This document shows, one piece after another, positions 13,147 to 24,970 of a stretch of DNA of 38,000 bases. The DNA is from Chrysomallon squamiferum (lineage: Eukaryota > Mollusca > Gastropoda > Neomphalida > Peltospiridae): positions 11,565,178-11,603,177 of the forward strand of contig CM022671.1 in assembly GCA_012295275.1 (NCBI GenBank), read 5' to 3'. The notes under the pieces are model-generated. The model ran no database searches. It was not told where the DNA came from and was given only the letters and a program-made list of their open reading frames with translations. How positions within the stretch are numbered: the stretch's first letter is position 1; each line of letters begins with the position of its first letter. The position numbers were made by a program, and so were the translations under genes.

Positions 13147-14569
13147 CATTTTTTTCTTCTGATAACTGTTAGTATCACTACTTCAAATGAACCTAAATAT
13201 ATTTGAATCAGTTTTAAAGATGGCATGTTTACAATGTTTAACCAGAATCTACAAAACACAGTGAAAGAATAGTTATTCTCTAGGTAATATCATACTAGAG
13301 ATCTTGTTTCCTTATCATCAGGAGAAATTTATTTTTAGAAACACTGGATGGGAGTTATTTACAAAGCTTCCAGCTGTAATCATTGTCAATTATATACAAT
13401 TTAAAGTTGCAAAATAAATGTTGTGTACTTCTGGAATGTCAGTTTGTTCATGTGGAGAATGGCTGATAATAACAGAAGCATGAAATTAATCTCCTGTCAT
13501 TATCTTTAGGAAGGATTGCCATTTTCATTTATAGGGAGGATTTTATTATTATTATTATTGTTATTTTGTCAATATAAATTAAATATTTCTTCAATCTGAA
13601 TAAATATATTCAAGTTACACATCATCTAAACAAATCCAAATCACACAAAAAAGGAAAAAGAATAAACGTAAAATTGCAGCTGACATCATATTTATCTTAA
13701 TTCATTTATCTGAATGTTTCCATCACTCTTTATTCTTATCAAACTTTAGTTGTTTTTTTATCATGGAAGAAAACAAAATATTAATTTCTAACTAAAATTG
13801 TATTTAGAATTTTAAAACAATTTCTCAAATTCCAAATCTAAATAACTGAACTGAAATAATGTGTTTATAGGTTTTATTAAGTATTTTTCATATGGTATAA
13901 GGTACATAGTATAAATTCATTTCTTTAAAAGTTTATCGCTTAGTAATCACTTTACAATGCATTAAATCAGGCATGTAAAATCTGGAAAAGCTTTGTTAAT
14001 GTTCTTAATAATATATTAAATATTTTCATTTTTTGTTTATTCATACAGTATTTTATCTATTTATATCATCACTGTGGTCATCTTGTAATAGTTTATAATC
14101 ATGATTGTATTTTCATGCATAGATTACATATTCCTTCCTTCTACATCTTAATGCTCCAGTGCCAACTTCTTTTAGACTCAGTTTTAGTAGTTATGTAAAC
14201 TTTTTTCTAAGTTTGGGATCAAGTGTAAGTGATTAATTTTTATAATAAAGAATTTATTGGTGAAAGTTATGTGATTCTGCTGTGTTACATTCAGCGTTAT
14301 CAGAATAAATTAATAAATACTTGATTGATAACATTTAAAACATTTTAATGTTTTTAACAGATATTATAGTCTCGCTGTATGCTTTACATTATTATTATTT
14401 TTAAAATATCATTAAAATATAAAAAACACAAATTTGCTTTAGCCATCTTCTAGGTTATTTTTAAAATTATTATTAATAGCTTCCTGTATGAAAGAGAGCA
14501 TATGATGTTCAGTATACAGACGTGAAGCACTAGTAGAATAATAGAAAACAGCTTAAAATACAGGCAGGA

Positions 14570-14579
14570 GGATTGAACC
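14570..14579 (-). other. Pol III B-box-like motif, possible degraded tRNA-derived SINE
   Basis: On the minus strand this reads GGTTCAATCC, a match to the tRNA/SINE B-box (GGTTCRANNCC-type), inside GGTTGCAGGTTCAATCC. A tRNA T-arm does not fold cleanly around it, and no convincing A-box is present at higher coordinates, so it is not a functional tRNA. It may be a relic of a tRNA-derived SINE or a chance match. Confidence 0.2.
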
Positions 14580-14696
14580 TGCAACCAGTCATGTGTCATC
14601 AGTTCATGACTATAAATCTAGATATAAAAATACAGGCTTTGGACATGATGTACTTTTTATTCACCATAAACAAAATAATCCCCTTAAAAAACAGCA

Positions 14697-14815
14697 ACAA
14701 AAACAAAAAAAACAAAAAAATAAATAAAATAAAATAAAATAAACAGCAAATAAAAAATGCAAACAAACAAAACAACAATGACTCAAAAACAAACAAATCA
14801 TTGAATAAATAAAAA
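14697..14815. repeat. A-rich low-complexity tract
   Basis: A dense A-rich stretch including AAAAT repeats (14726-14740) and AAAC/AAACAAAC units. It accounts for the Phe/Leu-rich minus-strand open frame at 14599-14832, which has no domain character. Confidence 0.8.
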
Positions 14816-15109
14816 TAAATTGGTTGGAACATTATATCATCTTAGTATGTTTGTCATTGTTATTTTAGTTTGAGACATCTGCATTTAACATAATTTAACA
14901 TTATTTTAGAAACTGCCATGACTATCCATACTAAAATATCATACTTGAAATAAAAGTTAAACAAAGAAAAATATATAATATGAATTAATACTTTTAAAAA
15001 TTAACTTTTTTTTTTTTTCTTTTTCTTTTTGATAAAGATGGATATTTATCACTATCACATTTTTGACTTTTTAGATATGATTAAAGTACATAACTGTACT
15101 GATGTTTTA

Positions 15110-15518
15110 CAAGGAAATACTGAATTTAAAAACATAAAGTAATAAAGATAGTGAACACATTCCAGTGTGTCTGTACTAGGAATCTGAAACAGACTATAGT
15201 TCCACTGGGATCACTGGGAACATCTATGAGCTGCTGTAATATTATTGGTAGAAGTAGAGAAGCTACTGGAATGGTTTTCAGGCAGCCAGTATCAGCAGAT
15301 AGCAAAGATAGGTATAGACTGTCGTAGGCAACCACCACCACCACCAGTTATACAGGAGGAATAGCCACACATGACAGTGGGACTGCCATCCACGCAACTG
15401 TAGGGATAGCCTGTGTGTACACTATTGCAGGTGGCAGATTGCTGGGCTTGCTTGACGTACTATTGTGTATGTGGATTATACAGCTAGTTCATTGATTCAC
15501 GGTGAAAGGAGGGTGGCC
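15110..15518. promoter_or_regulatory. GC-raised upstream part of a promoter-like island
   Basis: This begins the most GC-rich and least repetitive stretch of the window. It includes a direct repeat CACTGGGAT/CACTGGGAA (15203-15220), an ACC triplet run (15331-15345) and several CpG dinucleotides, in a window where CpG is otherwise scarce. It lies just 5' of a segment that looks like a first exon with a splice donor, so a core promoter or proximal enhancer is the simplest reading. No clear TATA box is visible at the right spacing. Confidence 0.35.
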
Positions 15519-15797
15519 TCAGTCAGGGTTTTTTCTCTAGCGTTACGCTGTAAGCCATCTAGCAAGTGACGGGTGTGGAATTATAACTTGGCTGTTGGGA
15601 TCCAGTGTGGGTTGTATGTCACTGTGTGTTTGATGTTTACCGGTATGTGAGGATATTTACTGTTTACTGGATTTTATTTCACCCATCATCAACATAAAAT
15701 TATAAAACATACTGAATATCAATCCAACCATGGACCAGTGAAGGCAGTTTTTGTCTTGTGTTCATATCAGAAGATATTCATTATATTAAAATAAAAG
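15519..15797 (+). other. Candidate alternative first exon (5' UTR)
   Basis: A CpG-containing segment begins near an initiator-like TCAGTC (15519-15524) and ends at a good donor (AAAAG followed by GTAGGT from 15798). The start is approximate. There is no long open frame. Several tiny upstream frames are present: 15616-15633 (five codons), 15633-15650 (five codons, its ATG overlapping the previous TGA) and 15730-15741 (three codons, ATG in a good CCATGG context). The most economical model is a first non-coding exon spliced about 21 kb downstream to 37034, giving an alternative promoter for the cell-adhesion gene. An exon of an unrelated non-coding RNA would look the same. Confidence 0.4.
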
Positions 15798-17321
15798 GTA
15801 GGTACCATAGGTATAAGTTATAATTGTATTATATTTATTGAATTGTAATAATAAAAGTTGAATGTGGTTGTGTGTGTATATATATATATGTTCAAACTGA
15901 TAATTAAATTTATATTTATTTTACACACACCCCAACACACCTTTTCTATTAAACTTATAATTCAGAATATATTAAATGAGGGTTACAGTTAAATTAGTGA
16001 CAACTTGAAATCATATTTATGATATTTAGCAGGTGGTTGGATTTAGCATTTTAGGGTAAACATTTTTTACAAATGAGTCTTAATTGCTATATAATGTGTG
16101 TTTGAGGTGTGCATATATGTGCATGTGTCTGGGTGGCTTATTTATATCTGAATATATTTAAATTTTCTGTCTTATAGAAAGCAGGCAAATGACACCAGCT
16201 GTATTTTTATAGTTTATCATACTTTAAACTTGATAGATTATAATTATTTTTGACATTCCCAGTTTTTTTCACTGAACCTTTTTATCACACGTCTCTGTGC
16301 ATTTCACTGAAAAATAATAGAAAATATGAGAATGGAATGTGTTCTGTCTGGTAAAACAGAAGTGTCTGGATGACTCACTTAGATATCAGCATTTGCTTTT
16401 CAATTATTGTCTGGGATCATTATTCAAGCAGAAGAATTTTTCTTGCAACATATGGTTTGCAGATTAAAGCGATGTATAGCACACACGATCAGAACCCCAC
16501 CTGTGTAAGATACTGTGCATAAAGAAGTATTTCACAAATGTATATAATGTCTGACCCATCCTGTTTTTTTGAGGGTTCATTAATTTTCTTATATTTGAGG
16601 AGTTTATAATAAATACAGCAAGGTTAATGCTTTTAAGGTGGATTGGGAAAAAAGGCTGGCTGGAACTTGCCTCTGTTGGTGGGTATTATGTTAATGTTGT
16701 TTGCATGTATTCTGACATAGCTGCTCGGCAGCAGCAATTCAGTGTATTGATCTTCAATTGTTTGGAGGGATGGCTGTGTTTGTTATGTGTCCTTCACCAC
16801 TTGGCTTCATCCACTGTGCTAAACTTCAGTTTTATGCTCAAACCAGCAACAGAGCTATTGATTTTCCTTCTCTGACTATTTATTGGAGGGATTTATTCAT
16901 TAAACAGAGCATTAGAAAATTTGGTAGCCGTTGCTTGCATCACTGAACAAGTAGAGAGATTATTGAATTTATTCAAATTATCTTGATTTTCCACAGACTT
17001 CTTTATACGATGTTCATAAGTAATCAAGTCATTTTGACATTAAAGTTATGAGACCAATCATCTTTATTGAGTGACTCCATACAGAAAGCAAGATATTAAT
17101 GCAAAGAATATTTCTAGATGATCTAAATTAGCAGTTTAATAATGTATGAATAAATCACAAGAATTCATTTGCTAATAATAAAATGTAAGTTAATTAGCTA
17201 GTTATAGAGTAAAAAAAGAAGGAGACATTGATTAACAGTTTGGAAAACTATTGTCATGTTACATCTGAAGTTCAAGACTTTTTCCTACAGATATGAATTA
17301 AGGAATTTTTTGTGTGAAGAT

Positions 17322-17347
17322 ATCTGTTTGAGCAGCATCTGTTTGAG
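17322..17347. repeat. Direct repeat ATCTGTTTGAG x2
   Basis: Two exact 11-bp copies (17322-17332 and 17337-17347) with a 4-nt spacer. A small local duplication with no assigned role. Confidence 0.8.
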
Positions 17348-19684
17348 ATTAGTCACCTATATATTAAATTATCAATAAACAAAGACCAAACGTTTTGTTT
17401 ATTTCACATAATCTCTGTTTAATCTTATTTTTGTACAAATAATTTTCTTACTTTGCAAAAAATATTCACCCTCTACAGGTATTTTTATTTATTTTACAAT
17501 TATTATTTTTTTCTTCTGTTTTAATAAAAATCTTCTATTCTTCCCTGTTTGTTATCAGCTTGATGTCCATGTTTAGCACAGAGGACAAACCTCGCCCACA
17601 CCACTGTGATGGTGATTAGTTCTGTGACAGTAATGGAGGATGACGCATCCATGGGATGGACCAGCCATTCCTCAGAGATGCGGACATGTGTGGCTGGAAA
17701 TTCTGTTTTGTTGTCCAGCTGATTATATGTATCAAGTTTCCATCCTTTTGTGACTTACCCTGTCTAACTCTTGTTTTACATGAATGGTTTTCAGATGGTT
17801 TGTTACAGAGCTTTATACACAAATGTGTGGCTTTTAGTATTACTGTTATCAGACTTGAGAGGTTGTTAATGCTTTCAAGTATAATTTGTTCATTTTTTGG
17901 TTGTATTTCTCTTTTTATAGTGATTACTTCTACAACAACTATATATAAAAAACAGGGTTTTTTCAAATATGCCATTTACAGATATTTATTATAGACCAGA
18001 CAGTATTGATCCAGTATAAAGTTATTAAGTCTCTTACTCATATGACTAACCAATAACTTAGGATTTTCTAATCTTCAGAATGTTAATAACCAGAAGTGTA
18101 ATTAAAGTTTCTGAAAAGTGTCTAGATAAAATCTCCTTACATTGCCAAAAGAATATGTCTGAAGTTGTTTTATTGGAATTGCAGCAGAGGAAATTTTTAG
18201 ATTTTCGAGTACTTAAGTGAAAATTTCTTGTAAGTGATTCTATGGCAAGTCATCCTTTTTTCATGCTTATTTTAAAAACTTGCTACATTTTTCTTTTTCT
18301 TTTTATTTGGAAATGTTTAAGGTTTTATTTTCCTTAAGTTCAACAACAACATCTAACTTGGCAACCTACTGAGGACCATAATAGATAATGTATTTGAATG
18401 AATAGACATGATTTGTTTGCAATGAACCAGTTAGTTATTATTCTGTTTGTATGACAGCAGTGACTGATACCAGGAAAGGAAACAGAATTTGAAACCATAT
18501 TGAATTTAACTAAACAAAAAATTCAATTACCATATTTAAACAATTTAAAAAAATAATAATAAATATAAAAATAAAAAAACAAATAAATAATCTGATTGAA
18601 CCCAATGCAGTGAATGAGTTGTATGTGTTGCTTTGTCTGTAAAAGATATATTTTTCTTATGCTGAGATGTCATTTCACTATATTTGTGCATTTTATGTCT
18701 TTTTTCTAGCTCCTGTGTAAATTATCAGCTTAAATGCACATCAATTAAAAAGGATTTATATAAGTTTGCTTCTGAAAAGACAAGAATGTGTGAGAGAGAT
18801 TAGTGTAATTTTTTAATTTGGAATAAAATATTTTTTCTTTCTTATTAAAAAAGACAATTTTGTTAAATAAATCTAGAAAGTTACCTGACTTGTAGCAGCA
18901 TGGCCTGTGCTGTTGAACTGAGTATAATGGTAGTATTTGACAAGCAGCTGCAGGAAGAGGAATTCCCTTGCCTTGCTGATCAGCTACTGTTCACAAAGTA
19001 GTTGATCATTTTGCTAACAGCTTCTACAAAACATGTACTTTCTTGTCTACTTGGATTATTCCTCAATGCACATGATAAACCTGCAAGTTATGTCAGGCTG
19101 TGTGTTCGGCATACACATTATTCACTCTTTCCATAAACAGATTTGTAAATATTATCTCTTCTCATTAAAACATTTACCTATTTGTGTAATGTATGTACAT
19201 CTATTATCTTTCTTTCTTTGCTCCATGGGTCTGTAATCCTTCTCTATCTACCTTTCTGATATTTCACCAAAGAGAAAATAGTTGTGTAGCATAATGTACG
19301 TACAACTGTGCTTAATACAGAATAAAGGCTGTTTATATTAATGGTTGTATAATGTGTGTATTATAAATTATTTATGGATACATAAAACCTAGTCTGAAAT
19401 AAAATTTTGATTTGTTATAATTTTGTACAGTTAGTGTTATGTTTTATATTTCAGGTTCCACCCTTTGTTCTTTTTGTTGTTAAATGATTTTTAAGAGCCC
19501 AACTAAATAAATGCAATAATGCAAAAAATATGAATCTATTTTTATTCATGAGTTGGGGATAGAAGAAGATATGATTTTGTTAAAATGACGAATAAAATTG
19601 GTAGATGTTAAACTCCCAGAGCATTTTCTGTTTTCATAATTGGAATGTGTATGTTTTCTAACCATAGATTCTTAATGTGTACAA

Positions 19685-19716
19685 GTGTGTGTGTATGTGT
19701 CTCTGTCTGTGTGTGT
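19685..19716. repeat. TG/TC-rich simple repeat
   Basis: Imperfect TG dinucleotide repeat with CTCTGTCTG interruptions. Confidence 0.75.
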
Positions 19717-21179
19717 CAGAGAGAAATTTTATGCAGACAGTGGCTAATTTCTTGTTATTTATAAGCTTCATGACAAATGCACCCATCAGTTAAGAAATTT
19801 TGTCACTGAAGAAAGTTATATTGTCTTCAGTGACTGTCTGGGTCTGCAGAATGGTCAGAGAAAGTAATTCTAATCCAGTAAATATGTCTTTAAAGTATTT
19901 CTGTAATGTTGCTGTATTTCTACTTGATGTATTGTGTTAATAAGACCAATAAAACAGAACAGATAAATAAATGTAAGTAATTGAGTTGGCAGACGGAGGT
20001 GGGTGTTTTTCCTCTGAGGCGAATGATAAATTAGTAAATTATTTTCTGTTTTCCAGCTTCAGGTACATCTAATGGTAGCAGTGAGGTGTTGATTTACACA
20101 ACTGATACTGTTCTAGAAAATGATGTAGTTTAAAAAAGCAAAAAAAAGAAAACGAAAAAGAATGTTTGTTTTTGCAGTATCCTGGCCTATAACTTTGATC
20201 AGAAATTCTTTTCATTTTTAGAATCTTAGATTTCTTAGAGTAGATACTTAATACCTAGTATTCTCAGAGCAGTTTGTTTCATATCATAGTATATCTGTTT
20301 ATATTACTGTGTCCTGTATTCTTTTTTAAAGAAGCAGCAGAAACCAGATGTTTGTTTGTTTAGTTTTTATTACTTTAGCTTGTCTGTACAGCAGTTATTT
20401 ATAAAACAAAATGTTTAATAACTTTTCTACAATCATCCAGACAGTAAAAGAATTTTTTTATTTTTATTTTTAAATAAATGCAGTGTATGTATTTAAAGAT
20501 GTCATCTGTTACGGTGTTGATGTTGCAGTGTTTACACATGTGGGTTTGGTTTAAAGTGCATGTATATCAACACACATTATGCAATAATTGTAACCCGCTA
20601 TTCGGTGTTGACAGAAAGGTGCATTCAGGTTCACAGGTCAAGCATAAATCAGTGCTGCTTAGTTGGAGGGTTGGCCTTTTCTGTAGTAAAGATTACTACA
20701 TTACATGTCTCAATCCATAGTTTGGTTATGATATACAACAGTGTTTACAATTATATAATATCTAAATTGTAAGTATGTTTCTTATTTAGTATTTAAATAA
20801 TAATAATAATAAAAAAAATAAAAATTATCCCAAACAAATAAATAAATATTAGAACTCAAAATCATTCTGTCTGTTTCCTTTATCTTGCTTTTTATTTGCA
20901 AAACCTCAGATTATAGTTTTTACACTTAAAATAATAAAGAAAGCATTTTGAACAATTCCATGAATCACACAGACCAATCTGACTTTCATAGCATTTATTT
21001 CATTACAGTGTGGTAGTAGAAATTCACTGATTGTAATAAATCTTTTACAGTCTAACTGCTTTATGATATCTCCCAGAGATTAGAATGGGAATTTGTTCTA
21101 TTTTACATTCCTGATATTAGACTACATGCTAGTATAAAAAACACATCCAGCTGTAAATGCATGATTACCCTCACAACAA

Positions 21180-21260
21180 ACTCTCTTTTCCTCTCTCACT
21201 CCCTCTGTTCTTTTTCTTCTCCCTTTTTCTCTTTTGTCTTTAACTCTCTCTTTCCCTTTT
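21180..21260. repeat. Polypyrimidine tract (C/T about 80 nt)
   Basis: Nearly pure C/T for about 80 nt, with only a few A or G interruptions. It is followed by ordinary AT-rich sequence rather than an AG plus exon, so it does not act as an obvious splice acceptor. Such tracts can bind PTB-type proteins in RNA or form triplex DNA; neither can be shown here. Confidence 0.75.
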
Positions 21261-21536
21261 AAAATATTTTCTTGCTCAAACATAAATTTGTATTAGAATT
21301 ATAAATAAGTCATATATTTTTCAGCAAACAGAATTTATTGATAATTTTTTTTAACATGATTTCAGTTTATGGAGCTCAGAACATAACAGCACATGATTAA
21401 TTGTTACAGTGGTGGTAACGTCTGCCTTGTACTACCTGTTCCTGGAATCAGCTTGCATGGAAGCAGTCACTGTAACCTTCTGTAGTTTATGACACAAAAG
21501 TGTGCATTACTACCATGCTTTCTGCAGTTGCCTAGG

Positions 21537-21550
21537 AAACTAATACTATT
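21537..21550 (+). promoter_or_regulatory. RFX X-box-like site GTTGCCTAGGAAAC
   Basis: This 14-mer has the two half sites GTTGCC and GGAAAC separated by 2 nt, fitting RYYNYYNNRRNRAC. It sits in a GC-raised island (about 21370-21560). Binding is inferred from motif alone. Confidence 0.3.
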
Positions 21551-23127
21551 ACTGTAATTTGAAATGCTGATGATGTACAGCAACAGACTAGAATTTGGCA
21601 GTGTTTAGTTTTAACTGTGGAACAAACTGTTAAAAAAAGAATAATAAAAAGTGAAAAAATATATCTATAGAAACAATCCCACCTTATCCTTATCACTATA
21701 TTTGCACTTTAGTAGGAATATTTTTGTTTTACAGCAAAACATAAAACCATAAGAAAATTAATAACATACAGCTTTGATACAAAAATATATCTTGCTTTTC
21801 ATTAAAAAACAATAAAAATAAAAATTAAACAATTATAAAATAATAAAACAAAACAGAATTAACAGAAAAATAAAAAGTATAATATTTCATTTGAAGAAAA
21901 AGAAATTTCATTTTGTACATATGAGGTTGTTTTGAAAGTAGGCAGTGGCTTAATGGCTAGAAAATGGCTTTAGGATTATTTTCCCATTCCAGAGTGTCTT
22001 GTTGTTTAAGGGCAAATAGTCATTCAAGAAACTGACATCCAACAACCACTGAAATATGTATGCATGTCATTAAACCAATATTAATTAAATGTTTGTTTTG
22101 TTAATATTACTATAGTGTATATCAGGTTGCATGTCTGATTTTCAAAATAAGAATTGTCATTTATTATGTGTTTGATAACTGATACTTGCTGCTTAGCTGT
22201 TGGGTAATATCAGACAGGTCTTTCTCCTTTGGGTATTCTGTTATACTGTTGTAGGGCATCATGACCTGTGTTTATAGTGATCCTAAATAAACGTCTGTGT
22301 GCAAATTAATACAAAGGTGTTCTTATTGATCCTGGACGCAACAAATGATTTGCTATGCAGACAGATATTGATTTATCATTTAACAAAGAATAAATTAATA
22401 TTCTGCAGCTGTCTCGTGGTAAAATGTTCTGAAATAAAAAGATTATTTTTCATTCTTTTTTCATATTATTTTTCTTTTTTAATTACTTTTTTTTGTTGTT
22501 ATTTTTGAAGATTTTTTTTCTTTTCAAGCATTCATTTTCATTTATTTTAAAGTCCTTATCATTATCTGTTTCATTACATTTACAAAATCATAAACACATT
22601 TTGAAAAAGTCATTTTTGTTTTAACCATTTTCTAAACAGCAGATTTGTAAATGTATTACTTCTCTGTGTGGTGCCATTAATAGTTTCAGTTCATTTAATT
22701 TTGCATAAACAGTTAATGGTATGATCTGTTTCAAATGTATGTTTATCTAGTTGTTTGTGTACTGACTGAAAAGTAGGTAATTTATTCTTTAAAACTTAGC
22801 TGTTTCTGTTTGTGAAATTTTATGGGATGTGCTGTTTGTCACTGGTTAGACCTGTAATCACAGGTTTTTTTCATTCCACCATATCGGATTGAAAAAGAAA
22901 AAGCAAAAACATGGTATGCCTTTCCTGGCTGGTAAAAAAAATGTATAAGATTATTTGCTATGAAAACAGATTTCTTGTTTATTATAATTATAAAAATAAT
23001 TTTTGTATTTATATTAACATATATTACAGTGATAACAACACATATTCTTTCTTTCTTAAATCTCTATTGTTATTTTTAAATATCTTTTTTCCTTTTTACT
23101 CTTTGGTACCATCCATGTAATTTTACA

Positions 23128-23141
23128 GTTGTCTTGGCAAC
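23128..23141 (+). promoter_or_regulatory. RFX X-box-like site GTTGTCTTGGCAAC
   Basis: A full match to the consensus RTHNYYWTRRNRAC with a strong second half site (GGCAAC). It is at the left edge of a more complex block (about 23120-23480). RFX factors drive ciliary and sensory-neuron genes in animals; whether this site is used is unknown. Confidence 0.35.
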
Positions 23142-24277
23142 CTGTTGTTTATTTGCTTTTGTTTTGAGCAGTTGTTGAAACTTCACTGACATTCCAGTCA
23201 TGGTTGCAAAGATATTGCAGTCAAGAATTCCTTACCCTGGGAGTTTTTGATCTCACTGAGGTATTTTTAGTGAGGCCTGTCATCCTGTTATCTAATCTCA
23301 CTGATTTCTAATTGGTCTGAAAACAGCAAATGATTCTTACCTGTTTAAAACTAACTGACCAGATCAGTAGATGTAACAAAATTGAGCTCAGCACTTCTGG
23401 AGATAATAATCTGCTGCAGCTAATGATATTTGTTTAAGTTCTGAAAGTTAACACTGCTGCAGAAACTGATGGCAGATGGTTTTGTAATAGAATAATTCAG
23501 GCTTAAAGAGGATTTGTAAAAAATAAATGTGCTTTCATCTTTGGCTGTTATCCAGAACTCCATTAAGACAGTGGGTCAATAGGTTAGGAAGATGTCTTTT
23601 TTTTTTTTTTATTCTTCATGATTTATTCCATGCTATTTTTAAAAATTAATTTATTATAATTTTTTTGTTTTTAATTTTAATTTTAAAACTATTAATTAAA
23701 TGATTTATAGTTACCATAATAACAATACCATGTCATTATAGAAACTTATATAAACTGAAGATATATGTAAATGATGTAATTTAAATCATTTTTAAATTCT
23801 TTTATTTTCTTCTGCTATATTTACAAAATGTGGTATTCATACTGATATATAATCATTTAATAAAACACTATTCAGAACAAAAATATATGTTGTACAATCC
23901 ACAGAGCTGGTGTATTATATGATATTGGTGTGAATATAATATGTACTGTAACATTCTGTAACATGCTTTGGATTCTTTTGTGTGCACAGCTTTGCAGATA
24001 TTGTAAGCAGATGTGTTTTTAACAATCAGACTCTCTCAGGTAATAATAGTTATTTTAATCTGAAACAGATTTGGCATTTCACTGAGTTGTCTTCTATTGT
24101 TGCAGAATAACAGAACAAGTTTAAAAAGGAGATGTGTTTTAACAGGTTTAGTTCATTCGATTTTTTATTCAGCTTGTGGTTAGAAGCTCTGCTTCTTGGA
24201 ATTGGTGGTACATTTTCATAATATATTGGAGAAACTGTTGAAAGGTATAACCAGGTTTGGTTGGATTTTCCTTTTTC

Positions 24278-24280
<3 letters not shown>

Positions 24281-24308
<28 letters not shown>
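24281..24308. repeat. ATTT tetranucleotide microsatellite (7 units)
   Basis: Seven exact ATTT units. Simple repeat. Confidence 0.9.
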
Positions 24309-24659
24309 GTTGATCATTGAATACTCCTAACTGGCTTACATATTTTATTTTATTTGTCTGATTGTATGTCTTTACAATGGATTGTTCATCTAAAATTAGT
24401 TAAGGGGTTAAAAAAAAGTTTGAATAAAATTAACTTTTCAAAATTAACCCCAGTAATTGTTAAAATGTTTGTAACAAGAACAACAAAATTAATATTATGA
24501 AATGGAAAAATGTTCTATGCAGTTTTCTCATAATATGGTTCCTTCTCTGAATTACTTATATATTTTGTTAAATATACTAAAAGTAATTCTAGGTGAAACA
24601 AATATTGATTGCAATAGCAATTTTTTATTTATCACTTTATTTAAAAAAAAAAATTAACT

Positions 24660-24970
24660 TTGTGTTTGTTACTGGCTCTTCAAAAGAACTATGTGGAATG
24701 AGTTATAATGGTTCAAGGCCTGATGGACTTTTCCTCCTGCTCATGGATGATCTGAGAGTGCCATTTCTGTGTTGGACATTGTTCTTCAAATTAGCCCCAG
24801 GCTCTTTCACCTGTCAGCATGGAGTCATGTCACAGGTCATGTTAGGTTGTTCTCTGGAGGTGACTTGTGGATGTTCTTTTACATGTTACAGCTGGGCTGG
24901 AACTAACTGGCAGCTCTGTTTGAAGGACACAGATCCTAATTGAATCAGATAGCTAAATACAGAGGCCTGG
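24660..24970. other. GC-raised non-repetitive island
   Basis: About 300 nt of clearly higher GC and higher complexity than its flanks. A 116-codon + strand frame (24593-24943) spans it, but its first third is AT-rich filler. The rest is Cys-rich with no recognisable domain, and no matching acceptor and donor pair frames it. I treat it as a possible conserved non-coding element rather than an exon. Confidence 0.35.

Larger units (their letters stand above)
418..15109. other. Long non-coding region, probably intronic
   Basis: About 14.7 kb with no family-like open frame on either strand. The longer frames are low complexity (for example Phe-rich translations of poly-A on the minus strand near 1257-1764) or end by chance. 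It contains homopolymers, microsatellites and AT-rich filler, plus a few more complex islands, the clearest at about 2500-2760 and 9400-9660. No transposon ORF, target-site duplication or long terminal repeat was recognised. Confidence 0.6.

Noticed and set aside
16627-16946. Two overlapping + frames of 82 and 62 codons
   Set aside because: Hydrophobic-looking but lacking a family pattern, and no donor or acceptor pair delimits them.
17270-17400. Acceptor-like TTTTTCCTACAG ending at 17290
   Set aside because: No acceptable donor follows within a plausible exon length.
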